DNA of 35,554 nucleotides, from the IMG/VR virus record IMGVR_UViG_3300031566_000188, positions 1 through 35,554 of that record, one strand, 5' to 3'. Position numbers and translations under genes: made by a program. This DNA is from a virus. The notes below the pieces were generated by a model, which saw nothing but the letters and a program-made list of their open reading frames with translations, was not told the origin of the DNA and made no database searches. Of this stretch, positions 28,733 to 35,554 are shown in pieces (within the stretch, counting starts at the first letter, position 1; each line of letters starts with the position of its first letter).

Positions 28733-29398
28733 ATGGTAGAAGCACCGCATTTTGAGTTTGATCGTTGTGACACGTATATGTATTTTGCTTCGAACATGTT
28801 GCCTAGTAGACCCGTGATTGTTGAAGTTGGTTCAATACATGGCGCACACGGCATAAAGCTTTGCAAGAAATTCAACAATAAATTGACAATGATTGCTTAC
28901 GAAGCTGGTAGGGAAAATTACATCAGTCTTATTAAAGGTGTAGAATATGCTTCTGCACCTATTATTTGTGGTCGTGCTGCTGTTGTTGGCTCAGATGGTT
29001 TTGCGCAATTTTATGAGTTTGTGGAAAAATCGTCTAATAGTATCTATCCACGACATCATAACACAGGGGAAGGAAGACATTTACGACGGACCAGTAATGT
29101 TCGTTCTGTTAGTTTAGACACTATTATCAAAGAAAACAATATTGATCATATTGATTTGTTGTTTTTGAATTGTGAAGGTTCTGAGCTTGGTGTACTTAGA
29201 GAGGTTATTTCTAAACCAGCATTGCGAGACAGAATAGGTCAGCTTTGTGTTTCTTTTCATGGGGGACGTATCTATCCGCAAGATGAAACTGTAGCAACGG
29301 TACAAAAGATGTCGGATTTTTTCTGGGTGGTAGAGGAACAGAATGATTGGCCTTGCCATCTATTTGTGAACAAATGTCTTGAACATAAGGGGAGGTAG
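28733..29398 (+). CDS. FkbM-type methyltransferase, 221 aa
   Basis: AGGAG lies six bases before ATG 28733. VIVEVGSIHGAHGIKLCKKF (about residues 29-48) is the S-adenosylmethionine-binding loop, AYEAGRENY the second strand, and VRSVSLDTIIKENNIDHIDLLFLNCEGSELGVL (about 124-156) the FkbM signature, with the Glu-Gly ending. FkbM enzymes methylate hydroxyl groups, often on sugars. Lying between the portal and capsid genes, it may methylate a glycan added by the upstream glycosyltransferase/Gmd unit; that connection is inference. No signal peptide. Confidence 0.82.
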   Translation: MVEAPHFEFDRCDTYMYFASNMLPSRPVIVEVGSIHGAHGIKLCKKFNNKLTMIAYEAGRENYISLIKGVEYASAPIICGRAAVVGSDGFAQFYEFVEKSSNSIYPRHHNTGEGRHLRRTSNVRSVSLDTIIKENNIDHIDLLFLNCEGSELGVLREVISKPALRDRIGQLCVSFHGGRIYPQDETVATVQKMSDFFWVVEEQNDWPCHLFVNKCLEHKGR

Positions 29399-29400
29399 TT

Positions 29401-29724
29401 ATGGCTATTGTTAATGTTTCGATGAATACAGCAAATCGACAGGTGGTTTTGACGGTTAATGGTGTTTTAGTTCCAGCCTCAGAATGTTTGGTGGAAAAAT
29501 ATGTTTATGATGATGAGGAAGTCGTCAGGTTTTCCTATACAATTGAGGGTGTTGATGGAAACGGCATGAAGGAAAGACGGCAATTTTATCTTCCTTCACC
29601 AGAAGAACTTGCTGTCGAAGCTCATTCCAAATTAGATGAAAATGGATTTGCATCCAAGATTGTTTATAATGACTCCAAGGCTAAGGCTGATGTAATTGAT
29701 TTTATTAAGAATACTCGCCCTTAG
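29401..29724 (+). CDS. Hypothetical virion-associated protein, 107 aa
   Basis: Position between FkbM and the maturation protease suggests a structural role. The sequence is beta-rich (VNVSMNTANRQVVLTVNGVLVPASECLVEKYVYDDEEVVRFSYTIEG), then a helix (PEELAVEAHSKLDENGF). GGGGAGG lies just before the ATG. No family recognised. Confidence 0.55.
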   Translation: MAIVNVSMNTANRQVVLTVNGVLVPASECLVEKYVYDDEEVVRFSYTIEGVDGNGMKERRQFYLPSPEELAVEAHSKLDENGFASKIVYNDSKAKADVIDFIKNTRP

Positions 29725-29774
29725 CTTTAATTGCTTGTGAATTGTCATCATTTTCGTGTAATTTCTACTAACTG

Positions 29775-29785
29775 TTGTGTATAAG
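29775..29785 (+). promoter_or_regulatory. Class B promoter motif before the maturation protease (TTGTGTATAAG)
   Basis: TTGTG-TATAAG in the 80-base gap after the gene at 29401. The expected start at about 29792 lies downstream of the first ATG (29790), which decides the start of the following gene in favour of GTG 29805. The last base of the -10 differs from the other copies. Confidence 0.5.
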
Positions 29786-29804
29786 TTATATGATTGGAGG
29801 CTCT

Positions 29805-31277
29805 GTGCGTATTTATCAAGCTGAAAAAGATGCTGGCATAAATTTTCAGATGAATAATTCAGGAAGTTCTTCTGCATTTGTCACTGCTAAGGTACAAGTC
29901 AGAGATATTGCAAAATATTTCGATGGTATGTCTGTCGCAGATTTGATGAAATCAATTAATACTGTACAAACTGTGAAAGAGCTTCTTGGTCAAGAACAGC
30001 CAGATTTAGCCCTTGTTGTTGCAATTCTAGTCAGTACGGGGTGGAATTTGAACGATGATATATTCACTCCAGCAGAGGTGTGGAAGGCTCGCAACACGCC
30101 ACTTCATAAGCCCATGAACGATAATCATCAAGCTGCGAAGATTTTGGGACATATTGTTCAGACTAGGGTTTTGGATAAATTCGGTGCTGAAATTGATATT
30201 GCCGAGAATGATACACCTCCAGACGAATTTGATGTAGAGGTTGCTGGTGTACTATATCGGGCATTTCCAGAATTGGCAGAGCGTATTGATGAAATTATTA
30301 CTAAAGCCAAAGCCGGTGAGATGTTTGTGTCTATGGAAGCTTGGTTCCCAGATTTTGGTTATGGTTTGATTCTTCCTGGTACCCAAGAAACTAAATTAAT
30401 AGACCGTAATGAGCAAACTGCTTTTTTGACCAAACACTTAAGAATTTATGGTGGTAGTGGACAATATCAGGGATACCAGGTAGGACGAGTTTTGAAGGAC
30501 ATTATTTTTGGTGCGCAGGGATTCGTTGAAGACCCTGCTAATCCGGAATCGGTAATTAAGGTAGCAGCAAATAAGGTAGTTGCTCCACAAATTTGTGTAA
30601 GGGCGGAATTGAACGAACTATTGGAAGGGGGTGTAGAAGACGTGACTGAACAAGAAATGAAGGAACTTCAGGCGAAATTAGAAGAGTCTCAGGCTGACAT
30701 TAATGACAAGGTTAGTGTAATAGCAGAACTAACGAAAACAGTAGAGGATTTTAAGGGCCAGGTTGGTGTTCTTGATGGTAAGGTTGAGAAATTAACCGCA
30801 AGCTTGACAGAGACATCAGACAAAATGGGTGTTGCCGAGGCTGCAAAGGTTGAACTTCAGAAGCAATTGGATGAAGCTGTAGTGCGTACTGAGAAGAGCG
30901 AAGCTGAACTAGATGAAATTCGAAAGAATGAATCGGCTCGTAATCGTATGGCACAACTAGCTGCTGTCAAAACTATTGATGACGAAGCCGCAACGTTGGC
31001 TGAACTTCGCAATATGACTGACGAAACGTTCGAAGTAGTTCTAAAGTATGCGGGCGAGACCACAAAAAATAAGTCGGTCCAGGATACTAATACTGCGGAT
31101 AACGATGGACAGACAGCAAAGGTCGATGCAGAAGATCAGGCATTAGCTGCTTTAGCTACCGCTAAGGTAGACGATACTGCTGATTTTAGTGCTACTGATG
31201 ATGGGGTTGATTCGGAAAAGGACGGATGGCAGTCCACAGCATTCGCGCTATGTAGGCGCATAGAAGAGAAAGAATAA
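29805..31277 (+). CDS. Prohead maturation protease fused to scaffold, 490 aa
   Basis: GGAGG lies four bases before GTG 29805 (MRIYQAEKDAGINF). The first half has a phage protease layout: GWNLNDDIFTPAEVWKARNTPLHKPMNDNHQAAKILGHIV (about residues 79-118) with candidate His residues, and GEMFVSMEAWFPDFGYGL (about 176-193) with the candidate Ser. The second half (from about 270) is a long Glu/Lys/Ala coiled coil (VTEQEMKELQAKLEES ... AAKVELQKQLDEAV) typical of scaffolding, then an acidic, Thr/Asp-rich tail. One gene thus seems to supply both core scaffold and protease, which cleaves itself and the capsid protein during maturation. Confidence 0.72.
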   Translation: MRIYQAEKDAGINFQMNNSGSSSAFVTAKVQVRDIAKYFDGMSVADLMKSINTVQTVKELLGQEQPDLALVVAILVSTGWNLNDDIFTPAEVWKARNTPLHKPMNDNHQAAKILGHIVQTRVLDKFGAEIDIAENDTPPDEFDVEVAGVLYRAFPELAERIDEIITKAKAGEMFVSMEAWFPDFGYGLILPGTQETKLIDRNEQTAFLTKHLRIYGGSGQYQGYQVGRVLKDIIFGAQGFVEDPANPESVIKVAANKVVAPQICVRAELNELLEGGVEDVTEQEMKELQAKLEESQADINDKVSVIAELTKTVEDFKGQVGVLDGKVEKLTASLTETSDKMGVAEAAKVELQKQLDEAVVRTEKSEAELDEIRKNESARNRMAQLAAVKTIDDEAATLAELRNMTDETFEVVLKYAGETTKNKSVQDTNTADNDGQTAKVDAEDQALAALATAKVDDTADFSATDDGVDSEKDGWQSTAFALCRRIEEKE

Positions 31278-31291
31278 GGGGGTGAGTAGGA

Positions 31292-31771
31292 ATGGCGTTA
31301 AAACCAGATAGAGAGTATAACGAAGTTACTGACATTACTAACTTTTGGACTACAGTAGCAGCAGAAATGGGTGGCTGTGCTGGTATTGTTACACAAGGTT
31401 CAGGTGCGGCTATAGGACAGAACATTGTTGACGAGCCGAACGTAGTTGGTTATGTCGCTAATCCGTCAGGCGCGATAGCCAAGGGTATCCTGCTTCAGAC
31501 GGTAAGTGCGACTATGAGTGCAACACGGGATTTCATTAATTTCGAAAATGGAGAAATTCGTCCTGGAGATAAATGTACTTTGGTGAAAAAGGGTTTTGTA
31601 GTTACGGATATGATTCCTGTTGGCGTTACACCAACCGCTGGTGCCGCCGCATATCTTGCTGCAAGTGGGTATGTTAGTTCTACGCAAGCCAGTGGTGCTC
31701 CACAGGTTGGCCGTTTCGAAACGACCAAGGACGCGGCTGGGTTTGCACGAGTTTCGATTGATATTACTTAA
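31292..31771 (+). CDS. Capsid decoration or head-stabilising protein, 159 aa
   Basis: GGGGGTGAG precedes the ATG, 14 bases after the scaffold gene. The sequence is Ala/Gly/Thr/Val-rich with short beta strands (GYVANPSGAIAKGILLQTVSATMSAT ... GEIRPGDKCTLVKKGFVV ... AGAAAYLAASGYVSST ... VGRFETTKDAAGFARVSIDIT). The last part is typical of small barrel decoration proteins that sit on the capsid lattice; the position just before the major capsid protein agrees. The protein family is not named with certainty. Confidence 0.65.
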   Translation: MALKPDREYNEVTDITNFWTTVAAEMGGCAGIVTQGSGAAIGQNIVDEPNVVGYVANPSGAIAKGILLQTVSATMSATRDFINFENGEIRPGDKCTLVKKGFVVTDMIPVGVTPTAGAAAYLAASGYVSSTQASGAPQVGRFETTKDAAGFARVSIDIT

Positions 31772-31786
31772 AGGGGGTGAAGAAGA

Positions 31787-32806
31787 ATGAAGCGTAGTAT
31801 TGTTAAACCAACGTCTGAGCAGGTTGAACTTCTAAGGCGTACGGGTTCCTCAAACAAGGCTGAAGCTATGGAGGCAATGCATTCTCTGGCTCAGGCTTTA
31901 CAAGTTCCTCTACGATCAGCGCTGTTGAATGGTGACATTTTGGGTGGAATCTTCGCTCCTGAAGTTCTCGATCCGAGTGCAACCGCTGAATATCCGTTGG
32001 ATTTCTATCAGACAGCACAAGAAGATGACTATGTTGCATATATGATTCCAAGCGAAGGTGCTTTGCCACAGCGTACGATCAGTGGCGATGCAGTTACGGT
32101 TCAGACCTACGATGTAGGTAATTCGATTGACTGGCGGCTTAAGTATTCTAAAACAGCACGATGGGACATTGTTGCTCGTGCTATGGCAGTGCTTGAGGCC
32201 GGTTTTGTCAAGAAGATGAACACGGATGGTTGGAGGGTTATAATTGCAGCCGGTGCCGGTCGTACCGATTACAATGGTGGTGCTCCACTGGTTTATGACA
32301 GTGCGGCAACTGCTGGTCAATTTACGAAGCGTCTTATATCTCTTATGAAGACCACAATGACACGTCTAGCTGGCGGGAACACTACATCCATCGGCCGTGG
32401 TAGACTAACCGACCTATATATGAGTCCGGAAGCTCTTGAAGACATTCGTGAATGGGATAGCGACGAGGTTGATGACGTGACTCGCAACAGGATTTTTAAT
32501 TCTGGTGATGAAGTTTTGGCTGAAATCTACGGTGTTACATTGCATACACTGGATGAGCTTGGTGTAGGCCAGGAATTTCAGACATATTTCGCAACACTAG
32601 GTGTCGACATGGGCACTAGTGATGAGGAAATAGTTATTGGTCTTGACCTTTCACACGGCGATTCTTTCGTTATGCCCGTCAAGGGTGAGCTAGAAATCTT
32701 CGAGGACGACATGTTGCATCGAAGAATGAAAGCAGGGTTCTATGGCTGGTGTTCGCATGGATTTGCGTCACTCGACGGGCGTCGTTGTCTCGTCGGCAGC
32801 TTTTAG
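31787..32806 (+). CDS. Major capsid protein (HK97 fold), 339 aa
   Basis: It is placed as expected after protease and decoration genes, and has a matching length. The N-terminal 45 residues are helical (SEQVELLRRTGSSNKAEAMEAMHSLAQAL), fitting a delta-like region that the protease could remove. The remainder shows the beta-rich, aromatic pattern of HK97-type capsid proteins (YPLDFYQTAQEDDYVAYMIPSEGALPQRT, DRYxx-like TSIGRGRLTDLYMSPEALEDIREW, and the C-terminal VKGELEIFEDDMLHRRMKAGFYGWCSHGFASLDGRRC). GGGGGTGAAG precedes the ATG. A strong terminator follows, so it is the last gene of the head operon. Confidence 0.85.
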   Translation: MKRSIVKPTSEQVELLRRTGSSNKAEAMEAMHSLAQALQVPLRSALLNGDILGGIFAPEVLDPSATAEYPLDFYQTAQEDDYVAYMIPSEGALPQRTISGDAVTVQTYDVGNSIDWRLKYSKTARWDIVARAMAVLEAGFVKKMNTDGWRVIIAAGAGRTDYNGGAPLVYDSAATAGQFTKRLISLMKTTMTRLAGGNTTSIGRGRLTDLYMSPEALEDIREWDSDEVDDVTRNRIFNSGDEVLAEIYGVTLHTLDELGVGQEFQTYFATLGVDMGTSDEEIVIGLDLSHGDSFVMPVKGELEIFEDDMLHRRMKAGFYGWCSHGFASLDGRRCLVGSF

Positions 32807-32824
32807 GGAGTTTCTAATAACAGA

Positions 32825-32858
32825 AACAGGGCTGACAGCTTGTCAGTCCTGTTTTTTT
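32825..32858 (+). terminator. Intrinsic terminator after the major capsid gene
   Basis: AACAGGGCTGAC and GTCAGTCCTGTT form a 12-base-pair stem with one G-U pair, loop AGCTT, followed by a run of T residues (32852-32858). It is 19 bases after the capsid stop and is the only clear Rho-independent terminator seen in the window. Confidence 0.93.
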
Positions 32859-32883
32859 AGGATTATAAAAATATTTTTTTCTA

Positions 32884-32913
32884 TGGAACAAAACAGCCTT
32901 CGCTACGTATAAT
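32884..32913 (+). promoter_or_regulatory. Class A promoter of the free-standing endonuclease gene
   Basis: TGGAAC (32884-32889), 18 bases, TATAAT (32908-32913) preceded by TACG: the same spacing and flanks as at 1425 and 5986. It lies between the capsid terminator and the endonuclease gene, giving that gene independent expression. Confidence 0.75.
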
Positions 32914-32934
32914 AAAACGGAAGGAGATATGTTA

Positions 32935-34185
32935 ATGGCGAAGAAACAAATTGATATCGAAAAGGCAATCAGGCTTTACATAGATGAGGGCAAAGGAACT
33001 CCAGAAGTGTCTAGGGCGGTAGGGTGCTCAGTTCAAACACTGATAACTCGTCTCAGAGAAGCGGGAGTTCGAATACGTTCTAGCGGAGAATTGCGTCAAA
33101 AGATAGATTTTTATACCATAAAGCACGAATATGAGAACTTAAAAATGTCTACCACAAAAATAGCTGTTAGGCATAATATGAGTGCTGTAACGATATTTGA
33201 ACGTCTTGTTAAGGGCGGTGTTAAGATGAGGGACCAAGCAGAGGAAGCAGCGAAGGCTAACCGTAAAATTCCTGTATCAGAACATTCCGCAATTTGTGAA
33301 CGCTATAAAACAAACAAATCAGAGAGTTGTAATGATATAGCTAGGGATTATGGAGTTTGTTCAAGTGTGATTACAAATATTCTAAAGAAAAATAATATTA
33401 CCCCAGAACACAGTGGCGCCCGGATTAAATCATTCAAAGGTGGAATAACGGCCCTACATACTAGAATCCGTCATTGTGAGCGGTCTGAATTTTGGCGAAA
33501 AGCTTGTATGGAAAGAGATGATTATAAATGTCGTATTACCGGTGAGGGTGGTCGATTAGAGGTGCATCATTATCCCATACAATTCTCCAAAATGTTCAAT
33601 GCATTTCTTGCTGAAAACCCAGATTTGAACCCAATTGCAGATTGTGATGAACTTTTCCTCCTGGCTCAAGATTATGAGCCATTTTGGAATATTGACAACG
33701 GCATGACCGTAACAGCGGAACTGCATAAAAGATTACATATGCACAATGGCGTCAAAGACGAAGAACTTATCTCCCTCTATGACCAAGGATGGTCTTGCCA
33801 ACGGATATCAAAGCACTTTGGTAAATCCTTATCGTTTGTTAGAGCCCGATTTTTGGCTATAGGACAAGGTCGTCGTAGTGTCGGGTTTTATAACCGAGCA
33901 CGTTTCGAGATTAGTCAAGAAACACAAACCGGTGTTTTGGAGGCGTATTTGAGGGGAGATACGACAAGGGAAATTTGTAATAGATATGGTATTGGTAGTG
34001 GCACGCTATACAAAATTCTGCGAGATAACAATATTGTTCCAGGAAACAGGAAGAAATCTGTGGAAAGCAGAGCTTTACAAGAAAGAGATAGAGTACGAAA
34101 ACTTAGCAAGCTGGGCGTTACCACACAAGAGTTGGCTAAAATGTATGAAGTGAGTGACACAACTATACGCAATGTATTGAAATAA
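32935..34185 (+). CDS. HNH endonuclease with six helix-turn-helix units, 416 aa
   Basis: GGAAGGAG lies eight bases before ATG 32935; the ATG at 32929 is too close. The core HNH is FWRKACMERDDYKCRITGEGGRLEVHHYPI (about residues 190-218), then FWNIDNGMTVTAELHKRLH. On each side are three related helix-turn-helix units of 45-60 residues: TPEVSRAVGCSVQTLITRL, STTKIAVRHNMSAVTIFERL and SCNDIARDYGVCSSVITNIL before the core, and SCQRISKHFGKSLSFVRARF, TTREICNRYGIGSGTLYKIL and TTQELAKMYEVSDTTIRNVL after it. A multi-site DNA-binding homing enzyme is the likely interpretation. Its own class A promoter and the terminator upstream mark it as an independent insertion. Confidence 0.85.
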   Translation: MAKKQIDIEKAIRLYIDEGKGTPEVSRAVGCSVQTLITRLREAGVRIRSSGELRQKIDFYTIKHEYENLKMSTTKIAVRHNMSAVTIFERLVKGGVKMRDQAEEAAKANRKIPVSEHSAICERYKTNKSESCNDIARDYGVCSSVITNILKKNNITPEHSGARIKSFKGGITALHTRIRHCERSEFWRKACMERDDYKCRITGEGGRLEVHHYPIQFSKMFNAFLAENPDLNPIADCDELFLLAQDYEPFWNIDNGMTVTAELHKRLHMHNGVKDEELISLYDQGWSCQRISKHFGKSLSFVRARFLAIGQGRRSVGFYNRARFEISQETQTGVLEAYLRGDTTREICNRYGIGSGTLYKILRDNNIVPGNRKKSVESRALQERDRVRKLSKLGVTTQELAKMYEVSDTTIRNVLK

Positions 34186-34196
34186 TTAATACAATC

Positions 34197-34254
34197 ATCG
34201 TCCCAGAAGTACCCCCACCACACCTTCCACACCTACTAACCCATCTCCGTCCCA
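34197..34254 (+). terminator. C-rich, G-poor tract, possible Rho-utilisation site
   Basis: About 58 bases following the endonuclease stop are more than 45 percent C with very few G (CCCAGAAGTACCCCCACCAC ... CACACCTACTAACCCATCTC). This composition, without a hairpin or T run, resembles rut sites bound by Rho. It lies between the endonuclease gene and the next promoter, where a terminator is expected. There is no further direct evidence. Confidence 0.35.
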
Positions 34255-34255
34255 T

Positions 34256-34266
34256 TGGTGTATAAT
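34256..34266 (+). promoter_or_regulatory. Class B promoter motif before the tail block (TGGTGTATAAT)
   Basis: Identical in all 11 bases to the motif at 26553. The expected start is about 34273, some 140 bases upstream of the first well-supported start codon at 34412. The leader contains a T-rich stretch and an AT-rich region but no clear hairpin. Confidence 0.65.
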
Positions 34267-34334
34267 AACTAGTGAAAGGTCTTTTTCTTATAGAATTAAA
34301 AATAATATACGCTTAATTTTAATTTAATATAATA

Positions 34335-34400
34335 ATGGAAGACAAAGATGGCGGTATGCCGTATTTGTCCGATCCTAGTTCGTATGTTGTGCAGAACTAA
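34335..34400 (+). CDS. Possible 21-aa peptide
   Basis: A short open frame (MEDKDGGMPYLSDPSSYVVQN) in the leader of the tail block. The region before its ATG is AT-rich with no ribosome site, so translation is doubtful. The stop lies at the ribosome site of the next small gene. It is listed because its composition is protein-like. Confidence 0.25.
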   Translation: MEDKDGGMPYLSDPSSYVVQN

Positions 34401-34411
34401 AGGAGGGTTAT

Positions 34412-34486
34412 ATGTCGGCTTCAGGGATGCTGAGATCAGATGAAGTAATTTTTTATCATCCATTATGGGGTGGGGTGAACTGGTAA
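34412..34486 (+). CDS. Very small protein, 24 aa
   Basis: AAAGGAGGG lies four bases before the ATG, one of the strongest ribosome sites in the window. The product MSASGMLRSDEVIFYHPLWG ... ends GVNW. The stop is one base before the ATG of the tail gene, so it is probably coupled to it. It may serve only to load ribosomes, or it may be a small virion part. No family recognised. Confidence 0.5.
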   Translation: MSASGMLRSDEVIFYHPLWGGVNW

Positions 34487-34487
34487 A

Positions 34488-35554
34488 ATGGGTACACGAC
34501 TGTATCTAGACGCGACAGCTGACTTAACACCCATTTCTCCGGCTCCAGATGCTGCTTGGGAGGAATCCATATTTTTACGAGTGATGACCAGCACCATCAA
34601 GAATGGTGAAGCGTTTTCCACAGTGCACCTCTCAGACTGCGACAATGAAACTAACAAGGACGTTCTTTTTCGACAATACATCTCTCCGCCGTTGACTTCT
34701 GGCCAGTTAGTTACGGACAGTGGGTCTATAAAGGCACAGTGTCGAGTATCTGAGGATGGCATAGGCAATAATATGTTCTTTACGGTTGGCGTCCGGATCA
34801 TCGCCAATGACGGAGTAACTGTGCGCAAGACCCTTTCTCCGGTGAAGCGCGACGCGGCGGAAGCCGCCATTTCGCTAGTCAATCGGGGATGGGTAGACCC
34901 TGCGGACGAAACTTACACTACAGTATCTGGTGATCGTGTTGTGGTGGAAATCGGGATGGGTGGCCTTCCAGGCGCTGCATACGATCACTCTTCGTCTATG
35001 CGTCTTGGTTCTGCTTCAGAAACGGACCTTGGTGAGAATGATACCGATACTGACGACTTCAATCCGTGGATTGAGCTAAACGATGTTTTGACGTTCGGCC
35101 CAGAATTCACAACGATGATTGCTGGAGATTTGTTTATATGTGGTCATAAAGAAATACAATCATCTGGTGATTTGTTTATATTTGGTCCTCAATCAGTAGT
35201 ATCTTCTGGAAACCTATTTATTAATGGTTATGCGGGAATAGCAACATCAGGAGATTTATTTATTATTGGCCACCTAGCCCACGTTGCATCTGGAAGCTTA
35301 TGTGTCGAAGGATGTATCGAAACTAGTGGGGCATTTGCACCAACATTGTTTATTCATGGGTACGACAATATTACCGCATCTGGAGACCTATTTGTTTGTG
35401 GCAATAATCAACATTCTGAAAATATATCACTATTTTTAAGAGTAGCTGGTTCTGTTTTTTATGTTGATAAAGTTACTGGTGATGATACGAATAGTGGGTT
35501 GTCTGTTAGTGATCCATTTGAAACAATCCAGCATGGATTGAATATTTTGAATGG
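34488..35554 (+). CDS. Tail-spike or neck-type structural protein, partial (355+ aa, runs off the right end)
   Basis: The frame is open from ATG 34488 to the window edge. Residues 1-200 form a mixed, beta-rich domain (MGTRLYLDATADLTPISP ... PWIELNDVLTF). Then comes a tandem repeat of about 14 residues with the core SGDLFI-x-G (residues about 212-310: SGDLFIFGPQ, SGNLFINGYA, SGDLFIIGHL, SGSLCVEGCI, SGDLFVCGNN), and then YVDKVTGDDTNSGLSVSDPF, the usual opening of a right-handed beta-helix seen in tail spikes and polysaccharide lyases. It probably forms a host-binding or glycan-cutting fibre. The catalytic part lies outside the window, so activity cannot be judged. Confidence 0.75.
   Translation, partial: MGTRLYLDATADLTPISPAPDAAWEESIFLRVMTSTIKNGEAFSTVHLSDCDNETNKDVLFRQYISPPLTSGQLVTDSGSIKAQCRVSEDGIGNNMFFTVGVRIIANDGVTVRKTLSPVKRDAAEAAISLVNRGWVDPADETYTTVSGDRVVVEIGMGGLPGAAYDHSSSMRLGSASETDLGENDTDTDDFNPWIELNDVLTFGPEFTTMIAGDLFICGHKEIQSSGDLFIFGPQSVVSSGNLFINGYAGIATSGDLFIIGHLAHVASGSLCVEGCIETSGAFAPTLFIHGYDNITASGDLFVCGNNQHSENISLFLRVAGSVFYVDKVTGDDTNSGLSVSDPFETIQHGLNILN
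35121..35420 (+). repeat. In-frame tandem repeat encoding SGDLFI-x-G units
   Basis: About six imperfect units of roughly 42-45 bases, with one longer spacer (near 35320-35360). Typical units begin with TCTGGTGATTTGTTTAT or a synonymous variant. The codons vary while the protein pattern is kept (SGDLFI, SGNLFI, SGSLCV), which shows selection at the protein level. Confidence 0.8.

Noticed and set aside
33915-34232. 105-codon minus-strand frame at the endonuclease end
   Set aside because: It is the antisense shadow of the HNH gene's C-terminal HTH units and the C-rich tract, with no start signals.

Overview
The window is part of a tailed double-stranded DNA phage (Caudoviricetes) or a closely related prophage or metagenomic phage contig. 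The evidence is a continuous run of TerS-like gene, TerL, portal, maturation protease/scaffold, decoration protein and HK97-type major capsid protein (18.9-32.8 kb). This run starts with a phage-type sigma factor, and a tail-spike-like gene runs off the right end. The DNA is AT-rich, genes are packed with 1-8 nt overlaps, AGGAG/GGAGG ribosome sites are strong, and the standard genetic code fits throughout. The host cannot be named from the sequence.

Layout. (1) 1-960, minus strand: an operon of five tiny genes, several missed by simple ORF calling, overlaid by about 30 copies of a 9-mer, GTCCGATAA, almost all in one orientation. (2) 960-1532: a divergent control region with a minus-strand sigma70-like promoter, a perfect inverted repeat and a plus-strand promoter of a phage-specific type (TGGAAC-N18-TATAAT). 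(3) 1533-11618, plus strand: the early/accessory region, with many small proteins (several Cys-rich), a C39-like cysteine peptidase, two R2K-type ATP-grasp enzymes, a Rad50/SMC-like ATPase, a DUF4406-like protein and remnants of broken genes. Many early genes sit behind one of two recurring RNA hairpin leaders. (4) 11661-18626, minus strand: a DNA methyltransferase, ClpP-like protease, MazG-like pyrophosphohydrolase, Nudix hydrolase and RlaP-like nucleotidyltransferase, invaded by two paralogous HNH-type endonucleases, a third HNH gene and a truncated NUMOD4-like remnant. (5) 18767-32806, plus strand: sigma factor, TerS candidate, glycosyltransferase, SEC-C protein, GDP-mannose 4,6-dehydratase, ERCC4 nuclease, intein-split TerL, portal, FkbM methyltransferase and capsid genes, ending in a strong intrinsic terminator. 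(6) 32884-34185: a free-standing HNH endonuclease with six helix-turn-helix units and its own promoter. (7) 34256-end: a further promoter, a 24-residue ORF and a partial repeat-containing tail protein.

How it may work together. Two promoter families are visible. Class A (TGGAAC-N18-TATAAT) starts early transcripts that begin with a 5' stem-loop. Class B (TKGTGTATAAT, no clear -35) sits before the Nudix, sigma/packaging, portal, protease and tail blocks. The class B promoter of the sigma gene carries TTATCGGAC between its expected -35 and -10, the same word that is repeated in the left-end array. This suggests a regulator that acts at one promoter and at many dispersed sites, similar in layout to mycobacteriophage stoperators. 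That link is inference; the repeats and their positions are directly visible.
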